In this document: positions 59,050 through 64,000 of the stretch, one piece after another
Numbering within the stretch: position 1 is the first letter of the stretch
How the letters are laid out: each line of letters starts with the position of its first letter
Source: Candidatus Auribacterota bacterium
GTDB lineage: Bacteria; Auribacterota; JAFGBW01; JAFGJP01
Direction: 5' to 3'
Assembly (NCBI GenBank): GCA_023144635.1
Contig: JAGLFH010000014.1
Coordinates: forward strand, 1 to 64,000
Length of the DNA: 64,000 bases
Notes under the pieces: model-generated
Seen by the model: only the letters and a program-made list of their open reading frames with translations
The model's database searches: none
What the model was told of the DNA's origin: nothing
Translations under genes and position numbers: made by a program

Positions 59050-60822
59050 ATGAATAAAAGCAAATTCATCTTAATTTTTATCTTAATTAGTACTTTTTAC
59101 GGATGCGGTAAGACAAGAAGTGTTTTTGAAAAGCGGTATGTTGCAACTGTAATTCCAGCTTACACCTTAGAAGACTATATACGTGAACTTGATAGTAGTG
59201 ACAGTGATATCAGGTATCTTGCTGTTGCAAACATAATGGAGCTTGAAGGAAATGATGCAGCAGCGATGAAAATAAAAAAGCTTCTTTATGATCCATCCTC
59301 AAAAGTAAGAGCTATTGCAGCATATGCACTTTCCGGTGTTGACAAAAAGATAAAGATAGAAGATACACTAATTGATCTTTGTAAAGATGCTTCATCTGTT
59401 GTAAGAGAAGAGGCCGTACATGCTCTAGGACGAAGATATCCGTCATCAGTTAATGCCGGAAAAGCTATTTTAAATGCGATATCAGATCCTAATTTGATCG
59501 TTAGGTTAACTGCATATGGTGGGGTTATAGGTTTTTTAGAAAAGGCAGAAAATAAGGAAAATATTGTAAAAACCCTTATACAAAAACTTGAAGGGAATAC
59601 ATCTTTACCTGAAAAGCTTATGATAATTAGTTTGCTTGGATATGTTAAACATGAACTAGCGGAAGAGAAACTTGTAGAACTACTTCAGTCTCCTGACAAA
59701 CGTATACTCAATGCTTCAATAGAATCTTTAGGAAATTTGGAATCTTCTTTAGCTTCAATAAAAGTTGCAGCATTGCTTGAAAATGAAAAAGCTGATAAAG
59801 AAATTATTTTTGATGCTCTCGGGCGAATGAAAGCAGAGAATTGCTTAGATAAAATATATCCATTTCTCCAGAGCAAAGATGCGGAACTTCGTCGAAAGGC
59901 TGTTTCTGTATTATCAGATATAGAGTCAAAGGATGCTCTTCCAGAATTAAAGAAAAGGTTTAATGTGCTTTATGGTGAACTTGCAGGATTGTTGGATTCT
60001 ACAAAAATACTTGATTTTGTAGAGTCCGGCGATGAGATTATACTACTTGCAAAAACTATTTCAGATCTTGAGAAAAAAGGAAAAAAAATAAAAGGATATC
60101 TTGAGTCAGATAATAACTATGAGAGGTTATGCGGTCTTTTTAAGATTATTAATTATAACGAACCTTTTGACCGTATATTGATGGAAGATAATGAAAAAGG
60201 GAAAATGATATTTAAAATGATCGAAAAACTGGAAAAAGATGAAGATCCTGTTATAAAAATGTTTGCCTGTCTTGCTCTTGGCAATTCTGTTGATGAAAGA
60301 GTACCTGTTATACTTGAACAAAACTGGTCATCACCTGTTTTTGGGGTTTCATGGTCCTCAATGAGTGCAATAAGTACCTATATTAAAAACACTAAAGATA
60401 TGGAAGTTTTAAAAAGAGCATATGAAACAAAAGAAACATATGAAGTATCAATTTTTAGTGATGAAGATAAGGGTTATATTATGCGTGATATGCTGGAAGA
60501 TGCTGTAGTTAAATATGAAAATTTAAATATAACTTTAAAAAGACTGAAAAAAGAGATGAATGATGTAGATGATCTGGCAACATCTATTATGGCAGCTTTT
60601 CATTTAGCAAAAAAAAAGGATATTGCAGCATTTCCTGTTTTAACAGGTTTTTTAAAACATGAAAAGCGTGAATACAGAATATATGCTGTACAAGGCCTCG
60701 AGTATTTTAAAGAAAAATCACTGGATGTTTTGACATTGGCGTTAAAAGAAGAAGATGATAAGTTTGTTAAAGATTACATAAGTTCTTCAATAGAAAATAT
60801 AAAAGGAAATAGTAAGAAGTAG
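59050..60822 (+). CDS. HEAT-repeat lipoprotein
   Basis: 590 residues. FILISTFYGCGK gives a lipobox Cys. From residue ~45 the chain is tandem HEAT/PBS-lyase-type helical pairs (SDIRYLAVANIMEL, SKVRAIAAYALSGV, SVVREEAVHALGRRY, RRKAVSVLSDIESKDALPEL), a scaffold for protein-protein contacts on the periplasmic side of a membrane. It is similar in concept to the HEAT part of gene 33290-35644. GGGGA precedes the ATG. Confidence 0.82.
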   Translation: MNKSKFILIFILISTFYGCGKTRSVFEKRYVATVIPAYTLEDYIRELDSSDSDIRYLAVANIMELEGNDAAAMKIKKLLYDPSSKVRAIAAYALSGVDKKIKIEDTLIDLCKDASSVVREEAVHALGRRYPSSVNAGKAILNAISDPNLIVRLTAYGGVIGFLEKAENKENIVKTLIQKLEGNTSLPEKLMIISLLGYVKHELAEEKLVELLQSPDKRILNASIESLGNLESSLASIKVAALLENEKADKEIIFDALGRMKAENCLDKIYPFLQSKDAELRRKAVSVLSDIESKDALPELKKRFNVLYGELAGLLDSTKILDFVESGDEIILLAKTISDLEKKGKKIKGYLESDNNYERLCGLFKIINYNEPFDRILMEDNEKGKMIFKMIEKLEKDEDPVIKMFACLALGNSVDERVPVILEQNWSSPVFGVSWSSMSAISTYIKNTKDMEVLKRAYETKETYEVSIFSDEDKGYIMRDMLEDAVVKYENLNITLKRLKKEMNDVDDLATSIMAAFHLAKKKDIAAFPVLTGFLKHEKREYRIYAVQGLEYFKEKSLDVLTLALKEEDDKFVKDYISSSIENIKGNSKK

Positions 60823-60926
60823 GAAAAGGATTCAAGGACTCGAGGAATCAAGGGGTCAAGTGTAAAGCCTGCTGATAGAAAAATGGATGTAAAAATCCCA
60901 AATAACAAATTCAAAATATCAGACAT

Positions 60927-60966
60927 TTTACGTTCTACACGGTCCGTTCGGTGAACGGACCCTATC
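60927..60966. repeat. REP-like hairpin, copy D
   Basis: Inverted copy: CTACACGG... with the perfect 9-bp stem GGTCCGTTC-GGT-GAACGGACC and CCTAT at the other side. Confidence 0.75.
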
Positions 60967-60994
60967 GCAGATCCGCCAATCTTTTAGAGACACA

Positions 60995-61032
60995 ATTTTT
61001 TACACGGAATGGGCAGGCCCGTTCCCTACACA
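60995..61032. repeat. REP-like hairpin, copy E
   Basis: Inverted copy: TTTTTTACACGG frame, stem GGAATGGG / CCCGTTCC with one mismatch, then CTACAC. Confidence 0.7.
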
Positions 61033-61203
61033 CTTTTTATTTTTTGCTTTTATTTTTGTTTTTGTGATTCTTTAACGCATAACGCACAGCTGATATGCTT
61101 AGGGTAAGCATATCTAATTCTATTTAGTTTTTTTCTCATATAATGTTATTATAAAAACTTATTATCTATTTCTTTTTAAATGAATTATATAGGGAATTTA
61201 AAG

Positions 61204-63342
61204 ATGAAAAGATTTTCTACATTTGAGGGTGTCTTCCTTCCTACGTTTTTAAGTATTCTCGGTGTTATTATGTATCTGAGACTTGGATGGGTTGTCGGCC
61301 AGACAGGTTTAAAAGGCGCTCTTCTAATAATAATCTTAAGTAACGTGATAACTCTTCTTACAGGTCTTTCAATTTCAAGCATTGCAACAAATATGCGACT
61401 GGGAGCAGGCGGTGCTTATACGATAATATCAAAATCTCTTGGTTATCAAATAGGTGGAGCTATCGGAATTCCTCTTTATATTTCACAGGCAGTTTCAGTT
61501 GCTTTTTATATTACGGGATTTACAGAGTGCTGGGTATCAGTGTTTCCTTTACATAATTTTCTTGTTGTTTCGATTGTTTTATGGCTTTTACTTCTTACTG
61601 TTTCATATATGAGTGCTAAATTTGCTTTTAAGCTTCAATATGGAATATTAATTATCATTGTTCTTTCTCTTGTTTCTGCTTTTCTCGGTAAAAGCAGTAT
61701 TGAGGCCGCAACTTTTTTTGGTGAGGGTATTGGAAATATAAAGTTCTGGCAGGTTTTTGCTGTGTTCTTTCCTGCTGTAACAGGAATACTTGCAGGTGTC
61801 AGTATGTCGGGAGAGCTTGAAAAACCATCAAAGAATATTCCTGTAGGAACATTATCGGCCATTGGATTGGGTCTTATTGTTTACATCTTTCTAGCTATAT
61901 GGTTTTCGACTCATGCAACCTCCCAACAGCTGATTTCTAATTCTACAATAATAGCTGATCTTGCGCGTTGGCGTTTTCTGGTTGTTGCAGGTATTATGGG
62001 AGCAACACTTTCTTCTGCGCTTAGTATGTTCGTAGCTTCTCCAAGAACTCTTCTTGCTCTTGGAAAACACCGGATAATTCCATTTTCGACTTTTTTTTCA
62101 AAAGTTAATTCTAAAGGTGAACCTGCAAAAGCAATACTTTTGACGGCAGTCCTTTGTCTTGTAACTATTTTTCTTGGTTCACTTAATAAAATTGCTGTCC
62201 TTCTTACAATGTTTTTTCTTATAACTTACGGAATGCTTAATATTGCTGTTTTTATAGAACAGGGAATTGGTATTTTAAGTTTCAGGCCATCATTCAAAGT
62301 GCCTCTTTTCTTTTCTCTGCTCGGAGGAATAGGTTGTATTGCAACAATGTTTCTTATTAATCCAGTTTTCAGTGTAATTGCAATAGCCGTAATAATAGTT
62401 ATATATATGATACTGATCCATAAAGAAGTACAAAGAAGCTGGCCTGATGTAAGGAAGGGGCTATTCATTTTTATTGCTGAAAAAGCATTAAAAGTAGCAT
62501 CAGAGCTTCCCTATCATCCAAAGACATGGAAGCCAAATTTGTTAATACCTATAAGAATACCGAAAGACTGGATAGGAATGACAGAATTTATTAAAAATAT
62601 AGTTTTTCCAAATGGACGTGTCACTCTTTTAAGTATTGCGGAAGATACAAGAATTCCTCAGACGAGAGATGAAAAACTGAAACTTAAGAAAAAAACAGAG
62701 CAGGGTCTGGATATGCTTAAAAGTGCATTGCAGGAAGATAATATACTTGTTACGCCTATGCTTGTGGAATCACATGATTTCCTTGAAGGAACAAGAACTG
62801 TAACTCAGGCTCTTAAGGATTCTTTTCTACCTCCTAATATTTTATTTTTAAAACTTGGTTTTGACTGCAGCAGGGATCATATTATTGAATCTCTTTTTCA
62901 AAAAGAAAAGAAAGAAGATATTGGAATTATGGTGTTTGAATTTCATCCAACAGTTGGTCTTGGAGAACAAAAGACAGTTAATCTTTGGGTAAGAGATAAA
63001 AGCCCTAATCTTAACCTTGCCGTTTTAACTGCATTGCAAATAAAACAGAACTGGGATGGGAATTTACGTATTATTCAGGTGGTTGGGGCAGAAGAAGAAA
63101 AGGAAAGAGCTACTCAGTATTTAGAAAAGCTGAGAAAACTTACACGTATACCAAGAGATACGATAAAAACAGTTATGGTGGGTGATTTTAAAGAGGTGCT
63201 TGCTTCTGCACCGCCAGCAGATATTAATATTTTTGGTGTTGCTGAAAACCTTGATACTTCGTGGATACGAAATATTACGGAAACAGTAAATACATCTGTT
63301 CTTTTCCTAAGAGATGCTAAAGATCATAGTGCTCTTGCATAA
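61204..63342 (+). CDS. SLC12-like (cation-chloride cotransporter / amino acid permease superfamily) transporter
   Basis: The ATG at 61204 (after AGGG) is preferred to the track start 61180, giving 712 residues. Twelve membrane helices occupy ~1-430, with LGVIMYLRLGWVVGQTG, RLGAGGAYTIISKSLGYQIGGAIGIPLY, VTGILAGVSMSGELEKPSKNIP and the SPRTLLALGKHRIIP loop. A ~280-residue cytoplasmic C-terminal domain (LNLAVLTALQIKQNWDGNLRI) follows. The length and soluble tail fit prokaryotic SLC12 relatives; ion specificity is not determinable. Confidence 0.85.
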   Translation: MKRFSTFEGVFLPTFLSILGVIMYLRLGWVVGQTGLKGALLIIILSNVITLLTGLSISSIATNMRLGAGGAYTIISKSLGYQIGGAIGIPLYISQAVSVAFYITGFTECWVSVFPLHNFLVVSIVLWLLLLTVSYMSAKFAFKLQYGILIIIVLSLVSAFLGKSSIEAATFFGEGIGNIKFWQVFAVFFPAVTGILAGVSMSGELEKPSKNIPVGTLSAIGLGLIVYIFLAIWFSTHATSQQLISNSTIIADLARWRFLVVAGIMGATLSSALSMFVASPRTLLALGKHRIIPFSTFFSKVNSKGEPAKAILLTAVLCLVTIFLGSLNKIAVLLTMFFLITYGMLNIAVFIEQGIGILSFRPSFKVPLFFSLLGGIGCIATMFLINPVFSVIAIAVIIVIYMILIHKEVQRSWPDVRKGLFIFIAEKALKVASELPYHPKTWKPNLLIPIRIPKDWIGMTEFIKNIVFPNGRVTLLSIAEDTRIPQTRDEKLKLKKKTEQGLDMLKSALQEDNILVTPMLVESHDFLEGTRTVTQALKDSFLPPNILFLKLGFDCSRDHIIESLFQKEKKEDIGIMVFEFHPTVGLGEQKTVNLWVRDKSPNLNLAVLTALQIKQNWDGNLRIIQVVGAEEEKERATQYLEKLRKLTRIPRDTIKTVMVGDFKEVLASAPPADINIFGVAENLDTSWIRNITETVNTSVLFLRDAKDHSALA

Positions 63343-63374
63343 AAAATAAATAGTTTTAAAGAAGGAGTGATCTT

Positions 63375-63890
63375 ATGAAAAAACTTTTATTGTTTTTATT
63401 CATTTTGCTGTTTGCTGTTTCTGCTCATGCATATGTTACCTGTCAGTCTTGCGGTTTTAAGAGAAACTATGAAGATGATGAATTTTGCATAAATTGCATG
63501 AAGAAATTGGATAAGAGCAGTTCATCCAGCGTAACAGCCAAACCAAAAGCAAAAAAGAATAGTACGAATGTTGCCAATAAAGATAAAACTTATCAATTTA
63601 AAGAAAATTATATATTACTTTTCCCTTACCAGGTAGTAGAAGGTTCGGCTGCTAAGGACGGCCTTTATCAAGATTTTAAAGAAATGAAGATAATTCGTGC
63701 CAAGCCTGCTGTTTTTTCAAAGAGGGAAGCAAAGATAGAAGTCATAAGGAAATTTAAAGTTATTTATGATAATGGAGTTAAGATTAATGTGTGTGAAGTG
63801 ATGGTAGAGACTAATACTTTTAAAATGCTTGACGGAAGAATTATTAGTTTTAAAAAACTAGGAGGTTTTGTATTAGCAAAAAGATTATAA
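63375..63890 (+). CDS. Exported zinc-ribbon protein
   Basis: 171 residues: signal peptide (LLLFLFILLFAVSAHAY), then CQSCGFKRNYEDDEFCINC, a four-Cys zinc ribbon at the extreme N-terminus of the mature protein. A Ser/Lys linker and a ~100-residue beta-rich domain follow (RAKPAVFSKREAKIEVIRKFKVIYDNG). AAGGAG precedes the ATG. Another small exported gene follows 15 nt later. Function unknown. Confidence 0.75.
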   Translation: MKKLLLFLFILLFAVSAHAYVTCQSCGFKRNYEDDEFCINCMKKLDKSSSSSVTAKPKAKKNSTNVANKDKTYQFKENYILLFPYQVVEGSAAKDGLYQDFKEMKIIRAKPAVFSKREAKIEVIRKFKVIYDNGVKINVCEVMVETNTFKMLDGRIISFKKLGGFVLAKRL

Positions 63891-63905
63891 ATAAAAGGAG
63901 ATAGC

Positions 63906-64000
63906 ATGAAGATTGTTTTAGGTTTCTTAATGATTTTTATTCTTATTACATCTGTTGTATATGCTAATGCAGATGGGTTTGAAATAAAGGGGAAAATAAT
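63906..64000 (+). CDS. Exported protein, 5' end only
   Basis: Begins ATG at 63906 after AAAGGAG: MKIVLGFLMIFILITSVVYANADGFEIKG..., a signal peptide and the start of a mature chain; the rest is outside the window. Likely in the operon of the zinc-ribbon protein. Confidence 0.6.
   Translation, partial: MKIVLGFLMIFILITSVVYANADGFEIKGKI

Larger units (their letters stand above)
60823..61203. other. Non-coding repeat region
   Basis: Holds an imperfect tandem GGATTCAAGGACTCGAGGAA / TCAAGGGGTCAAG (60828-60860), REP-like copies D and E, AGATCCGCCA (shared with 10931), and ACGCATAACGCAC. The likely promoter of the transporter, near 61130-61160, is not clear. Confidence 0.6.

Overview
The window is AT-rich, densely coded DNA from a Gram-negative-type, probably anaerobic bacterium. 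Evidence for the lifestyle is an Rnf complex gene pair (rnfC, start of rnfD) and a ferredoxin-dependent 2-oxoacid oxidoreductase beta subunit. Evidence for an outer membrane is several predicted lipoproteins, a beta-barrel protein and many signal peptides. The mix of DUF2341 giant surface protein, SUMF1-type domain, HEAT-repeat lipoproteins and pilin-like and EF-hand proteins fits an uncultured candidate phylum better than a model group, but I cannot assign the phylum. I saw no rRNA, tRNA, CRISPR array or complete insertion sequence by eye.

Layout. 0-11 kb: rnfD-rnfC and a polyprenyl sugar-phosphate transferase leftward; then korB-like, a coiled-coil/SUMF1 protein, mgtE and recO rightward. 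11-18 kb: a repeat-filled gap and a ~2026-residue surface protein built of three DUF2341 plus lectin-like units. 18-27 kb: an accessory region with a Fic protein, a PD-(D/E)XK nuclease-like protein, a DUF4062 protein, a small membrane protein, a transglutaminase-like protein, a Pro/Glu/Lys-repeat protein, an outer-membrane barrel, a BI-1 family protein, a DUF4386 remnant and a DUF1287 protein. 28-33 kb: carB and a PurF-like protein behind a probable ~100-nt leader or small RNA. 33-47 kb: HEAT/TPR envelope protein, receiver, antiporter, gluzincin-like protease, PilZ proteins, CAP protein, EF-hand protein. 47-53 kb: a leftward signalling operon (frameshifted hybrid kinase, HD-GYP-type N-terminal module, HDOD, GGDEF). 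53-64 kb: two PPC/DUF296 proteins, linalool dehydratase-isomerase-like protein, two aldolases, HEAT lipoprotein, SLC12-like transporter and small exported proteins.

The most distinctive signal is between the genes. Nearly every longer gap holds families of short palindromic repeats: (1) ~126-bp hairpin elements with TTAAGC...GCTTAA ends that start at or just beside stop codons; (2) at least seven REP-like hairpins with a fixed GTAGGG...CCGTGTAAA frame and a stem that changes completely between copies yet stays self-complementary; (3) a second hairpin family with a fixed GTAA loop; (4) CCTGAGC...GTCGAAGG repeats; (5) GGGTCAGNCCTTGAAAT-type motifs in the accessory region; (6) word-like imperfect tandem strings repeated in the same order in several gaps. 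Several genes take their stop codon, and sometimes their last codons, from such a repeat.

All functional names rest on motif reading by eye, without database searches. Coordinates of CDS follow the ORF track except where a better start with a ribosome binding site was visible.
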